The notes: a model not told the origin generated them from the letters alone. Positions 1-12,463 are shown, counted from the first letter of the stretch. The stretch is DNA of 64,000 nucleotides from Saccharum officinarum (GCA_020631735.1 CM036159.1:18577511-18641510); one strand, 5' to 3'. Made by a program: numbers and translations.

Positions 1-3000
1 GTTTCCAGCTTCCACAGTAGCAACGTCAAACAATGGAAGGAGCTTCTTTCCTCTGTAGGTTACACTTTTTCTTTTGTCATGAAGTTTAAAGCAGCTATCA
101 TCATCAGAGAAACCATTTGAGGCACCACTTAAATGGTTTTCTTCTGAGAAATGCTTCATGCTATCGGATTCTTCATCATCAAGATCAAAAAGTTTATCCT
201 CTAGCACTTTAAGCTGTTCCAGTATGGAGAGTCTCTCTTCCTCAAAATCAGCTAGTGAGCCATCAAGGGTAACAAGATGCCTGGCAGTTTCTTGTAGCAC
301 AACATCTGTAGGAATACTCCCATTGCTTCCATTAAGACCATGGGAAGATTCATCACCTTCGTAGAAACTTTGTGAAAGGTCATCACTATCCTCAGCACTC
401 GATGAAGTTGACGATGATCCATTCTGGTCATCAGCCTTGTGCCTGGACATTTTCCTCACCTTTACCTCATAGAGATGAACCTTGTGGCGATACAGCTCGA
501 GCTCTCTCTCCAGATCTTGCTTCTCCTTCTCTCTCTTAACAACTTGTTCATTCAGCCTCTGCAGTGCTTCTTGGTCATACTCTGACTGTTCCTCCATAAG
601 CCGCTGGTATTGGATTGCCTCCATCTGCATTGCAGCTTTCTGTTCTTGCAAGCGGTTTATCATTGCCATGGTTTCATCGGCAGCTATAGCAGCAGCACTC
701 CTCTCATTTTCAAGTTCAAAATATAGGGTCTTCAATGACTTTCGTGTGGAAGCCAAAGCAGATTTTAGTTGATCGACACTCACCAATTCAGTGCTTTCCA
801 GATCAGTAGACAAAGTAGCAACACTTGAATCTACAGATTTAGCATCAGAAACAGCTGCTTTAGAATCCAGCAGTTCCTGTGAATCACATATACCTTCAAT
901 ACAAGTCGGCGTATCAGGCTCTCTGTCTTCTTCAGAGACACTATGATCCAGAGAGAACTTGTCTAAGCTTGTCAAAGGTTCATAAGAAATTTGATGTATG
1001 GCCGTTAGAGCAACTTCAGTTGGATCATCTTCAATATCTTCTGTATAATATTTCACAATCAGTTTTAAAATTTACACAATAATAATAGAAGTAACAACCA
1101 GAATGCCCTAATCTTGGGAAATAAACAAAGCGTTCTTGTGATCTCAGCATCTTACCTTTCCATGTGTTTGTGTTAACATTAAAAGTGTCCGCTGCATAAT
1201 GCAGAACATCTGCTGTTACAGAAGTGACTTTCTGCTTCACCTCAGTTTGCTCATCATCAGTACGAGCATATGAAGTCAGGCAACCATGTTCCCCAGGATC
1301 AATTGGCACAGAGTCACACTCTTGTTCCAACCCAGCCTGTGCAGTTCTCTCTCCTTCAAGTTCTTCATCAGTGTGATCCCTGGAACTCATTGGTATCAAA
1401 TCCAACTCCTGATTTACCTCAGCTTGTTGAACCTGCTTCTCCTCAATCTGAGTTACAGCGACATGCTCAGAAGCTTCCACTGGCATAGAGTTCATTTTAT
1501 GCTTTGACTCAGCCTGTGGAAAATGCTCCAACTCAATACTTCTTTCTGACCTCTCAACAAATTCATGGTCACTAGGATCTGTTGGCATGGCACGCAATTC
1601 CTGTTGTGGAGTAGCCTGTTCAGCTTGCTCATCCTCAGATATCTCATATTCAAATGATATTTTCTGATCCTTCTCCTTGATCTGAGTTACAGCGACATGC
1701 TCAGAAGCTTCCACTGGCATAGAGTTCATTTTATGCTTTGACTCAGCCCATGGAAAATGCTCCAACTCAATACTTCTGTCTAGCCTCTCAACAAATTCAT
1801 GGTCACTAGGATCTGTTGGCATGGCACACAATTCCTGCTGTGGAGTAGCCTGTTCAGCTTGCTCATCCTCAGATATCTCATCTTCAAATGATATTTTCTG
1901 ATCCTTGTCTTTCAATCCACTGTCATCCTCAGGAGCTGCATTTAATATTTTGAAAATAAGGTATATGACTAACTAGTTTGAAACAGAGAAAAACATCACG
2001 GAACAACTTCAAGGACAGTAAACTATATGGTCTGTCTTCTATTCTGTTGAGAGGTCCATTTCATCCTATCAAATTTTTCTTAGGTTAATTTTCCTTTTTT
2101 TTCTCTCTTCCAGTTCAAGTGTTCAGCTATAGGTTCACCAGATATACCCATTGCTATCCAAAATCTAGAATGACTGAAGGGGTACAACTACAATAGCACA
2201 GCTCAGTGAGAACACGGGCAGAACCATGACTCCATTTGGTAGATAGAAATAACTAAATTCTGATTCAGCACTAAAGGTGAGCAGAATAAACATAAATGCA
2301 TTAAAAAACACAAACATAATAAAAGTGATATTCAGAGCTATATTCAGCATGGCTAAACTAGAATAACAGAAAAGGTAATTTATCAAAGGAGGAATGACTT
2401 ACACTGATGACCAGCAAAGGCCTCCGTGGTTTTGCCTGCATTTATCCCATCATCAAGTGTAGCTTCTATAAAAGCTGGCGCAAAGACTACGTCAGCAATT
2501 TGTTCATCAATCAGCCGATCAACCACACCATCAACATTGTCATCATCAGATGTCATGACAATTTTCTCCACATTGGTACTAACTGTGTTCTTCGTGTCCA
2601 CGTTGTTCTGCCTTACATCACCATGATCAACTGCTTCCTTTCCTTTGTCACCGGATTGAGATGACACAGTGCCCATGGCGACGGCCAACAAGTCAATTGA
2701 TTCAAGAGGCACCAGCCGCTCAACATTGGCAACAACCTCGGCACCATAAGCCAAGACGCCGATTGAGTCATCCTCCACAAATGGCTTCTCGTCGAAGAGC
2801 TCAATCACAGGACCTTCCTCGGAGACAAAGACCACGTCTCCATTTGGCCTCGCTGCCTCTTCCTCTTCCTTATGGGCACAATCCGAGCCACGCGGCGCCG
2901 ACGCGGTGAGCAAGAACGGCGGCGAGTAGAAGCCGCTCTCGAGCGCGACACCGCAGCAGGCGCAGGCGAGGTCCCGCTCGCCGATCTCGCTCCGGCCCAT

Positions 3001-3426
3001 CCACGACAGCATCGCCTTCCCGGGCGCCGCCGCCGCGGCGCAGTCCTCGCACATGTCCCCGGCGTCCGCGAGCCGGCGGTGCGCGCTGCAGTAGCCGAGG
3101 CGCGACAGCTCGGCGGCGTGCACGTCGCACAGCAGGCGGCGCAGGGGCTCGGCGCCCCCGCCTCGGTGGTGCGGGTGGGTCTCGAAGAGGCTGTCGACGC
3201 CGAGGCGGGAGCAGAGCGCGCACGGCGGCGCGAGGCCGAAGAAGGCGGCGAACCGGGATATGAGGTAGGAGAAGACGCCGTTGGCGAGGAGCAGCGCGAT
3301 GAGGATCCACTCGAGCAGCGCGTACGCGAGCACCCGCGCGACGCGGTTGCTCCTCTTGCACAGCGCCGCGGTGAGGTTGGCGGCGCCCGCGCCCGCCCCC
3401 GCCATGGGAGCCTGCGACACCATCAT
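1..3426 (-). CDS. Myosin-binding (GTD-binding domain) protein, 3' end beyond window
   Basis: Three exons are visible: 3426-2403, 1935-1156 and 1040 to beyond base 1, joined by GT-AG introns (1936-2402, 1041-1155) that keep the frame. The N-terminus has a membrane segment at about residues 32-58 (ALLEWILIALLLANGVFSYL) followed by a Cys-rich block (CALCSRL, CDVH, CEDC, CACC). Exon 3 encodes an acidic linker and then the coiled coil of the GTD-binding (DUF593, zein-binding) family, including STRKSLKTLYFELENERSAA at about 700-760. Family members are membrane-anchored receptors for class XI myosins on transport vesicles. I start at 3426; the better Kozak context is at 3405 (MAGAGAG). The open frame continues upstream to 3618 but looks like 5' UTR. 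Exon 2 contains a recent 78-residue tandem duplication. At least 948 residues are encoded here. Confidence 0.88.
1447..1914 (-). repeat. 234-bp in-frame tandem duplication inside myosin-binding protein exon 2
   Basis: Two direct copies (about 1447-1680 and 1681-1914) encode 78-residue acidic units beginning KDQKISFE and ending EHVAVTQI. They differ at only about six residues (for example D/Y, C/R, W/Q), so the duplication is recent. The period is a multiple of three and the reading frame is kept. Confidence 0.93.
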
Positions 3427-4163
3427 CCCCACAGCAAGGTTACTTGGGAACCGCCGGAATGCGATGGAGACGACGCCGACCTCGCAGCCCGGGCTTTGCC
3501 GTGGAATCCAAGGAAGCACAAAAACTAGTGCCTTCCGCCCCGAATCCTTCCCCGGCGCCCCCGAATTAGATTGGAACGGAGCGGAGGACGCAACCCGAAC
3601 GTGATTCGTTAGTGGCAAGCAACCACTGACGGACTTGGCTTCTCCGGATCAAAAAGGAGCAAAATATAAAGGAAAGGAAAGGAAACTATGCACAAACTCC
3701 TCCCTGCTCCTGCTATCTGCTACAGATTGCAGCAAAGACGAGATTTTTCACAGGTGGAATCGGGGACCGGGAACGAGATCAGAAATCCGAAAGAGGAACG
3801 AACGAAATCTTTATACAGGGAGAAGACAGAGGAGCTGGGGCGGGACTAGTGATAGTGACAGGATTGCGAGCGCTATTGACAAAGAACAGGCAGGCAGGAG
3901 AAGAGAGGGAGGGAGGGAGGGGAGGGGAGGGAGGGGGGGGAAGGGGAAAGAGGCCGTTTGGTCGGAAGCGGATGGCCTAATAGGGAGAGAATGAGAGCGG
4001 ATGCGCGACCTGGAAGCCGAGAAATATCACGAAAAAGAAAAAGCCAAGCTTTGAGCCAGTAATTCGCATTAGTGGGGCCTAATTGCCGCGATTAAGTCGC
4101 TCTAACTACTAGAGGTGAACGTAGGGGGTGACTCTAGCCCGCCGGTGACTGAAGAAAGGGTCA
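3427..4163. other. Upstream region of the myosin-binding protein gene with purine-rich tract
   Basis: No coding region is convincing here. The stretch probably holds the 5' UTR and promoter of the minus-strand gene. A strand-asymmetric GGGA/GAGG tract runs from about 3898 to 3957 (pyrimidine-rich on the gene's sense strand), including a run of nine G. Such CT-rich tracts are common near plant transcription starts and could also form a G-quadruplex on the plus strand. Confidence 0.5.
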
Positions 4164-4470
4164 GGGTGTGTTTAGCGGTTAAAAAGTTACTGTAGCATCT
4201 TTCGTTGTTATTTAGTAAAATTTATTTAATAATGGACTAACTAGGCTTAAAAGATTTGTTTCAATATTTACAAACAAACTATGCAATTAGTTATCTTTTT
4301 TATCTACATTTAATGCTCCATGCATGCGTCTAAAGATTCGATGTGGCGAGTAGAAGAGTACTCCCTCCGTCCCTAAATGTCTGTCTCTAGAAAACCGTGT
4401 TTCCCTCACAGACACGTTTTCCGGACGACATAAAAAAAAGACAGAGGGAGTAAATATTTTGGACACACCC
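4164..4470 (+). mobile_element. Tourist-type MITE (GTGTTTAG family), copy 1, interrupted by a Stowaway
   Basis: It starts GGGTGTGTTTAG and ends GGACACACCC. Its interior shares blocks with the copies at 6585, 14159 and 14936: TGTAGCATCTTT, GGACTAA, AAAAGATT, TGCAATTAGTTAT, CATGCATGCGTC and AAAGATTCGATGTG. The sequence AAATATTTTGG near its end is separated from the rest by the Stowaway at 4359-4452 but is contiguous in the 14936 copy. Confidence 0.75.
4359..4452. mobile_element. Stowaway MITE nested in a Tourist-type MITE
   Basis: It has CTCCCTCCGTCCC and matching inverted ends (GACAGAGGGAG) flanked by TA on both sides, the Tc1/Mariner-type target. At 94 bp including the TA dinucleotides it is very short. 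Confidence 0.85.
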
Positions 4471-5400
4471 AGCAGAGCCCTAGACTGGCAGCATAGCAGG
4501 CTGCTGCAGGCCTCGACCGGCGTAGCAACAACGGCATGATTTGTTAATTGAGCACGTAATTACGGTTCCTTTTCTTCCCGTTGGAAAGGCTAGTGAGTTC
4601 CGCGAATACGCGGCGGCAGCATAGATGTTAGATGAGTCGCGTCAGTGCGTCACTGGCCGATGAGCATCTTTGAAGGTGAACACGAAAGCGACGATGACTG
4701 TCTACGGCGTCAGTAGTACTACTACTACAGTACTGCTTCGCACTAGTACGCAGTGTCCAGTAGCGAGTAGCCGGACCGTTCTCGTTCTGCAGCAGTGGTG
4801 GGTTTCTACGCGCCGGTCGTTTTCCTGGGATCGGCGTTGCGTCACCTGGACGGCGAGCCGGCGAGGCTTGGTCGGTCGGTCACCGTCACCGTCGCGCTGC
4901 GGCTTGGACGGACGGGCTCGTTTTCATTATTGTTTTTCTTCCCCCGCAACCGCGGCAGCGGAGAGGAAATCGGCACGGCAACCTGTCACTTTTGTTTATT
5001 TCGTGCCGCGGAGACGACTGGATCAGAGACATTTTCATACGGGACGGGGACCGTTGGTTGGTTCGGGTCTCTCCAGTGCCGCCGCCGCCGCCAACGCCAC
5101 CGCCTCACGATCTGGAACGGGAACCGGAGGAACGTGGTGGGCTGGTGGCACTGTTTGATCCAGAACCTGGTGGCGCCTTTGACCCAGCCAAGTTTCGCCA
5201 GCTTTGTTTGCTCGCAGTCGCAGACTACGTGTCGGCGCGTGTGATGACTGATGAGGGGGCTGCGCTGCGTAGTGTGGTGTTCTCAAACGGCAGGCGTTCA
5301 GCAACACGAGCAGCAACGTTCAGCAACTGTGTGCCGTGAGTCGACCAATGGAGAGGTTTGGACTCTTTACTCGTGTGTTTGATGCATAGGAAGCTAACGC
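4471..5400. other. GC-rich segment, possible captured gene fragment
   Basis: A GC-rich island (about 4770-5340) with overlapping open frames on both strands. One plus frame (4992-5339) has a protein-like stretch containing DPAKFRQLCLLAVADYVSARV after a proline run, but no family I recognise and no clear introns. It may be a gene fragment carried by a transposon or an uncalled exon. The evidence is weak. Confidence 0.2.
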
Positions 5401-6584
5401 CACGGTTTTATTTCAGGAGATGCACATGAAAACAACCAAACAACAATATTGCCCGTGCTTATGGTGATATCAGATATTGCAAATGAAACTACTAAAGGTG
5501 GTACATATATTTTGCTAATCAAACGTGGAATGTGATTGACTTATTATTCAAAAAATGATACAAAGATTAAAAAAAAAGTAAGCCAAGCCTCATATATATC
5601 CAAGCCTGTAGACAGACTCCGAGTCAGACTCAACAGAAGCTCGAGATGCCAAGCTTGGACAAGCTCGTTTACATACATGTTTCATAGAGGATTTAAACAG
5701 CAACATCTTTTGCTTCACAGACTTGATTCTATAGCTTGGGAAACCAAGGCAATGATCCCAAATATATAGGAAAGCAAATCTTTGAGAAAGCATGCTTGAT
5801 AGTCAAAATTGTTTGACAATGGATTAAAGGCCACCTAGTCACCACAATCCAAGTTATCTCCTAAGTAATATAAACAAGCAAATTCTTAAATCATCAATCA
5901 GATAACCTGCTGAACTCTTAACCAACAGATTTTCAGAAGGGGCATATCGGCCTGACCAGTACATATGCAAGCTAAAGAAAAGAAAAAAAATGCTATTCAG
6001 GGCAGTGTCAACAAGTGGAATGTTTGTTAAACATATATAAAAGTAAGGTATGTGCTGTTCAAAATAAATCAAAGCTCTTTATGGAACCTACAAATACTCT
6101 TCTTGATAAAGGGAAATTGAAGCTTGCTTCTTCTTCCCTGTTAGTCAGAACATTGACACCTAAGAGGAGCACTTGACACCTTTACAGTACCACTGCCTGC
6201 AGTGTCACATTGCAGCTAAAGGTGGGCGTGGAAACATCAGCAGAATAGTAGAAGAAGAGCTGAATTATCCTCATTTAAGCCAGCACTTTTGTGAGTTTGT
6301 CCAAAAAAAACTACACGTATTAATGCGAAAAACATCCACATATATCTAAACAATTTGTCTCCAAGCTCCCCTGCTGGTCTGACACCAATACACACTGTCA
6401 GGCTATGGCTGCACTGCTAATTCTTGGGTTTCACATAAATGAAACCTGAATCTTGAACTGACGGTCCCAGCCAAATCTGAACACACGGAATTCATGTTAG
6501 AATTGGGTTGATTACATCTCCTATGTTAGAGCTATCAAAACACAATCTGGCTGTTCTTAATTCCATTGAAAAGTGCACTATGCA
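5401..6584. other. AT-rich region, possible introns and 3' end of the 7004 minus-strand gene
   Basis: No long coding frame. On the minus strand a short open stretch around 6480-6420 follows a plausible acceptor (TGTGTTCAG) and ends in stops in all three frames soon after, so it could be a last exon of the gene starting at 7004. I cannot prove the link. Confidence 0.25.
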
Positions 6585-6805
6585 AAAAAAAAGATTTTCC
6601 GTCACATTAAACTTGCGATACATGCATGGAGTACTAAATGTGGATAAAATTAAAAACTAATTGTACAGTTTGGTTGTACTTTGCGAGACGAACGTTTTGA
6701 GCCTAATTAGTCAATGGTTGGACAATTATTACCAAATACAAACGGAATGCTACAGTATCGCAACAGTGAATTTTGGCACTCCAAATTTGGGAACTAAACA
6801 CAACC
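6585..6805 (-). mobile_element. Tourist-type MITE, copy 2, abutting an exon
   Basis: Reverse-orientation copy of the GTGTTTAG family: GTCACATTAAACTTGC, CATGCATGGAGTACTAAAT, GAGACGAACGTTTTGAGCC, ATTATTACCAAATACAAACG, ending GGAACTAAACACAACC. Its inner end is degraded. It abuts the open reading frame that begins at 7004. Confidence 0.75.
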
Positions 6806-7004
6806 TCTGTATGAAAAAATGTCTGCGCTCCTCGATGTAGCTGTGCATCTCGTGCTCCTTCATCGTGCAATCTTGGATGTCCGCGTCCAGCGCCTCCTGC
6901 AGCTCCTTCACGAACCATTGCCTGCGGGAAGCGTCATCGGGGGAGGGCGACGGCGGCGAGAACCGGCTCAAGCTCAGAGCCCGGAGCGCCGCAGCAATAG
7001 CCAT
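6806..7004 (-). CDS. Unrecognised small protein, first exon, cut by a MITE
   Basis: From ATG 7004 an open frame encodes about 66 residues starting MAIAAALRALSLSRF, then a charged helical stretch (RRQWFVKELQEALDADIQD, MKEHEMHSYIEERRH), after which the frame runs into the MITE at 6805. The arginine- and serine-containing start could be an organelle transit peptide (inference). I do not recognise the family. No donor is clear before the MITE, so the gene may be truncated, or the MITE may lie in intron 1 with a donor I cannot place. It could be an intact gene with later exons in 5400-6580, or a remnant. Confidence 0.4.
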
Positions 7005-7869
7005 TGTCGGTGGCGGCCGGAGCTAGGGTTTCAAGCCCACACGATGCTGCGCGAGGAGTGCAGCCTCCCCTGCCTCGGACACCGGAGACGGATCGTCAAC
7101 GCGCAATGGTGGCCTGGCCGCTCTGCGACGGGGACGGAGCACCGGCGATCGCGAGCGGGGCCTGGAGGAGGGCAACGCCGGGCAAGGAAACTCCGGTTCG
7201 TGGATCGGCGGTAGGGCCTGGAGGAGGGCAGCGCCAGCCGCCGGACAACGGAGACAGACACGACGGATGGGGCGGAGTCAAGGCGGGAGACGTGCGTGTG
7301 GGATCGACGTGGCTCGAGGCATCGGCGGCGGCCGACGGCATCCCAGGCCCCGTGGCCGAGGCCACAGCATGGTGTCCCCGTCCTTACCTCGCCTGGTCCC
7401 ACGCCCGCCACCATCGCCCATGTGACCTCGCCGCGCAAGCAACAGGAGTCGTCAGCCCCGCGCGACCTCTGCAACGGCGGTCAAGTCATGTTTCATTTTT
7501 TTCGAAAAAAAGAAAGACAACCTACTGGAGCGAGGGATCGAATTGTGGCCGTGTCTGTGGCCGCGGTCGTGGGCGGGTCTGGGCGCGGGCCTAGGGGAGG
7601 GATGATGAGGTTGATACACACAATCTGGACCATTCGATTTGAGTGAGTAAAGAGAGAGAATGCTTAGACTAAATCTGGGCAAATTATTTTAAAAGAGGTT
7701 GTTTTTCTAGGTACATTTTTGGGTGGATAGAGAGGGCTTCTCAGCGATGGGCGCTTTTTGGTGTGGATATAGGAAAGAAAATGTTGGTGCATTAGTAGGG
7801 TAGAGGATATGATGGATTAGTTACAGTCAGCAAGATGATGATCTTCTGAAACAGACGCGCTTCTTTTTC
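7005..7869. other. GC-rich region upstream of the 7004 exon, no supported gene
   Basis: GC-rich DNA with frames open on both strands by composition alone. A 16-base motif, GGGCCTGGAGGAGGGC, occurs near 7158 and again near 7215. No domain is recognisable. It probably contains the promoter of the minus-strand exon at 7004. Confidence 0.3.
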
Positions 7870-8159
7870 TACTCAATCCGTCCTAGAGAGAACGTAAATC
7901 TCACTTTTCAAGGTAAGATTAGTGTAGGTGTCAAATTATATATTTATCCCTACTCTATCATTCTAGAAACTAAAAAACAATGGTTACATTCCAGAATGTT
8001 TTTCTCGTGGATGAATAGAATATGATAGTTTTTAGACATCTAGTGGTATTTTTAATAGGCGAGTCCTATTAGAAAAGTTGATTTCAAGTCTACATTTACA
8101 TTCTTTTTTATACAAGATTTGAAACCCATAATTACATTCTTTTTGGGATGGAATGAGTA
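7870..8159. mobile_element. Stowaway-like MITE, about 290 bp
   Basis: It begins TACTCAATCCGTCCT and ends GGGATGGAATGAGTA, an imperfect inverted pair flanked by TA. A second Stowaway-like end (TACTCCCTCATGCCGG) lies just downstream at about 8175 without a visible partner. Confidence 0.6.
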
Positions 8160-8437
8160 TATACATCCATCTATATACTCCCTCATGCCGGTTTACAAGA
8201 CATCTTCTGATATGAAATGACATGATATTTTAAATTACATTTTATTATTTATTTATTTATTTTCTACTATATTGTTTATTATGAGTATAAATTTATGATT
8301 ACTGGATAATATATTTGATTACATATCTAAGAGTATCAAGTTTATACCATAGTAGTTGAAGTTGTTAGTAAAAAAACGGTAGTGCTAGCGCTCGGATGTC
8401 TGGATGGATGCCCGTGCACTACACTTTGTTTCACGCG

Positions 8438-11400
8438 TGTAACATCCCAGATGTTAAAAAGCAGTTAAAACTTGATTAAGTACTGATCATGCATACATCA
8501 AGGCATAAGATGCATTTCATGTTGCATAAGCAATGTTTCATATATCAGGTCTCTGTTGCATAGTGATGTTTCATGTTTTATATACGTGTTTTACATGTTT
8601 CAATAGTAATGTGATATGTTATTTTTATTAGTATGCTTAATACATTAATAATGCCATGTTTCTTATCACATGAAATAATGTTTTATTAGTGTTAAATAAT
8701 TAATCATGTTTAGTTAAAAAGAATAATCAATTGAATTCAAAACCCTCAATTTCAAAACCCTGTTTTACCCCTTTTGAAATAATTCAAAATCTAAGCCAAA
8801 TTTGGGAAAAAGTTCAAAACCAAGTTTGTAGAACTTTTCAAGGGCTACAACTTTGGTGTTTTGAGTTTTCAAAGTTTTAGTGTAAAATGTGGAGCAATTT
8901 TGAAAATAAACAAATTTCAGATTTAACTTATTTTTGTCCCCAAACTAAGATTTCAAAATGGAGCAGAATTTGAAAAAGTTTTGAACAACAAAGTTGTAGG
9001 TCTGGTCAAGATATACAACTTTGATGTTTGGAGATTTTGAAGTTTCAATATAAAATCAAAAGTAATTTCTAAATTACCAAATCTGAAAATTTTGTCCCCT
9101 TTTGAATTTAAACTCAAATTTCAAAATCCCGTGTGAATTTGAAAAAGTGTTCAATACAAAACTTGTAGAGCTTGAAATTCTGAAGATTTCATAGATTGGA
9201 AGTTTTTCAAGTTGTTACATAAATTTGAGAGTAATTTTAGAAAACAGTTTAAAAATTCAAAATTTGGGGTGCTACAGTGCCGCGCCAATGGCGGCCGGCC
9301 ACCGCGCGGTATGGGCGCCGGCGAGCCGCCGTGGCCGCCCAGACCCTTCGTGCGCGGTCGAGAACGCCAGCGCGATGACACGAGCAGTGCAGCTCTGTAG
9401 CCGCGACCGTCGTCTATAAATACGCCGAGGTCACAGTGGCGATTTTTTTGTTTTCTCTGTTTTCGCCATCGCCGCCGCCGCCACCAGGCCATCTCCGGCC
9501 ACGCCAGTCGCACCAACAGCATCGCCGCATCCTCGCACACCTCGTGAACCACCCAAGCCAGCTTGACTTCGCCTGGATCACCGCAGCCACCGCCTCCCGT
9601 GCTCAACTCCGGCGACTGCCCGCCATCCTCGCCTTCCCGTGGCCAGACCACTCCAGCCGCTCCCCGTCGCCACCGAGAGCTTCACTGCAACCGCGGTGAG
9701 CCGCTGATGCTTCCCGACCCTTCAATTTAGCCTCTACCGCTTTGTAGTCGCCGGCGTACTACTCCCGTGACCACCGTGCCGCCATCGCCGTCGCTCGTTA
9801 GTCGCTAGAGCTCGAGCCAGGATGTTTAGAAGCAAAACGGAGTCGTGGGGTGGTGTAGATGGTGATGGTGGAGTCGGTTTGTCGACCGAGGCGCCGGTCA
9901 CCGGCCAGCCACCGCGGGAGAGAGCGCGGGCACGCTGGAGCGAGCGGGCGAGCGGGAGGAAGGCGATGACATGTGGGGACGCGGTGTCAGCGAGAGAGAG
10001 AAGGAGAGCAGGCGCGCGCGGGCGGAGCAGGCCGATGCTGGGCTGGGCCATGCGGCTGGGCCAAGCGCGGGCGCGGGCGCACGTAAGCGGGCCGACCAGC
10101 TGGGCCGGACCGCGGGAGAAAAAGAAAATCGGCCCGAGTTCGGTTTTTGTTTTTCTTTTTCAAAAATTTTGAATAGTGATACTATTTGTTTATTTCATTA
10201 AAAATTGTGTAGAGTTCCAAAATTCATGAAAATTTTTGTGTAGGCTTCTCAATGTATAAACTATCTAGGAAAAATGTTAAATGCTGAAATTGAGTACTTG
10301 GTGCAGTAGAATTAATTAGTTCTAATAAAGATTAAATGCAACTTCCATGAATTTTAATAATTAATTTATTAATCCAAAAATGATGAAATTTATTGTGACA
10401 CTGTTTTAAGTCATTCTTAATATATAGAAAAAGTTTGAGCTTGTTTAGGTAAAGTTTGATCAACTATTAATTATGCCCTAATTAATTAAATAGTAATTAA
10501 ATGTTAAATCAATAACTTTAAGTGTTGTGTGCTCTTTTGGGATTGAGTGATGACCTTGGGTCATTAACATGTAATGACCCTTGGCACTTTAATTAATTGC
10601 TTAAGTTATGATTGACTTGTTAACTAGGATTTGTTAATGATAGTTAGTGTCATTAACTTAGGTCTTTAGTAGTTAATAACTTATTTATGTTACTATTTAG
10701 TGGTCTTGTGGTAAGATTACTTGTTATTAGATGCAACCTCTTGGGTAAAAACAAAGTTATGGTTAGTTAACCTTTAAATTAACCTTGTTAGCTTACAACT
10801 GTACCGCGAAGGAAAGTTGTACTCAAGTAGATAACTAATGTTTATCCTTTCTAAATGTCCCTTTTATGCTATGCCTTGTTCATTATCATGCATCATGGCA
10901 TGCATTCCATCATGTTAAGCATCACATCATTTATATACGTGTAGTGCCTGCGAGAGTGAGAAGATTCGTGGTGAACAAGTGATGACGAGGTTGGTGTTGA
11001 TCAATCTTCGGAAAGGTGTCATCCACCCGTGATGTTGGTGTCAAACTTGATTTCTACGAAAACTAACCACCGCTGCAACGCAAGGCAAGCCCCGGTGCAT
11101 TTAAACCCTACCTTGAATTTTACAAATGTTTTATTATTTATAATATGGTTTACTGTATTAAGTAATTAGGAGTTGAGTGATAACCCAATTGCTGCATTAT
11201 CATCCTTGATTATTGTGATATCAACCTTGATACCTGTTTTACGGAAAATACGTAGTATGCTTCGCTATGCTTAGAAGTTAAGCTTTTAAATGCAATGTTT
11301 ATATAGCCATGACGGCATATTGAATGAATATTGAAATATGAGAATGAACTTGAAAGATCGGGCGGGTGGTTTGGCCACTGCTAACATGCATTGGGAAAGG

Positions 11401-12463
11401 AGTCTCAATGTAGTGTTTCCGCCTTGTCAGTTAAGGTCCGTTCGTTGTAAGCCTGTTGTGTTCAAGACTTTGCAACTAGCTTCATGCCTTGGGTAAGCCC
11501 AAAATGTTGGTGATTCCATTACGAGAACGTCTAACCTCGCACTGGGAGTGAAGAGATGGCGAGAGTAACGTGTACCCTCGGGGCTAGAATTTGGTCGGGT
11601 TCGAGGAGTACTGTACTCTCGGGTGGCGATGGACACGTTCTGGTTTTGGGAGATCTAAATGAGGGTTGATATATGCAAGATTCGGTTCTACATATGTCGT
11701 GAAGTTAGGGATCCCCAGCTGGGTATAATCGGTTCGAATCGTCGTTGCTCCTCGGTTATGGAGACTTGATCACCTGACTTGCATCGTAGTTAAGAACTGG
11801 AATTGAAAGAAAGAATGAGAAAGGTTTTGATGATAATTACTTTGATCTAGATTAGGATCGCCTAGAATTGGTTAATGAACCATCAATGGTAAAAGTAAAA
11901 TATTGAAGGTAAGGACTTACTTTAGTAAGCTTTTCTGCAAAAAAAAATTGATTCTGGAATACCCGTACCTTGATTCCCTAAAGCTAGCATGCCCTTGGAG
12001 TCTTTGTCTTAGTCGGGTAAGTCTTGTTGAGTACTCTCGTACTCAGGGTTTGTTAACCCCTGTTGCAGGTGCTAACTGGTGCTGCTAATTAGGTCATGTC
12101 AGTGGGCTTGACATGATTTGATTGTCCTCTCCTGACTTAGGTGTTCTACCTAAGTTGTCTTCTGTAGTTCTACTCGACTTCCGCAATACAAGTTAAGTTT
12201 GTAAAAAGTTAACTTAATCATGATTTGTAAATTTATTGTTATTATTCTTCCGCACTCTGATGTAACGTTTTGTACAAATGTTATAATGTTGTAGTTACTC
12301 CTTTGTTGATCCTGGTATGGGTTGTTAAATGTAGTTTAATCGGGGTCCTGTGAGGGCACCCGACAGATCTTCTTAGGTTATTTGGTGTGCATGTATCGCT
12401 GTCAGAGGTCTTAGGGACAATGACAGGTGCATGTGGCCATATAATTTAGGAGGTTCTGCTACA
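8438..12463. mobile_element. Solo LTR (4026 bp), Tekay/Del-like Ty3/gypsy type
   Basis: It begins TGTAACATCCC and ends GCTACA, with an exact 5-bp target duplication acgcg at 8433-8437 and 12464-12468. A TATA box lies at 9415-9422 after a GC-rich segment. Inside there is no gag, pol, primer-binding site or polypurine tract, so this is a single LTR left by recombination. The length and the section with GAGTACTCTCGTACTCAGG near 12030 resemble the long LTRs of grass Tekay/Del chromoviruses, from memory; that lineage call is less certain than the solo-LTR call. Confidence 0.85.
9415..9422 (+). promoter_or_regulatory. TATA box of the solo LTR
   Basis: TATAAATA follows about 130 bp of GC-rich sequence and precedes a pyrimidine-rich leader, the usual U3/R layout. 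It gives the element a plus orientation. Confidence 0.55.

Noticed and set aside
3427..3618. Upstream extension of the myosin-binding protein frame to an ATG at 3618
   Set aside because: The extra 64 residues have no family similarity, and family members begin shortly before the membrane segment; 3426 or 3405 is a better start.
4670..5244. Overlapping frames of 149 and 162 codons
   Set aside because: Composition-driven; no recognisable domain or splice structure. Kept only as a low-confidence GC-rich segment.
9151..10172. GC-rich frames up to 166 codons around 9.2-10.2 kb
   Set aside because: They fall inside the solo LTR around its TATA box and leader and show no protein family.
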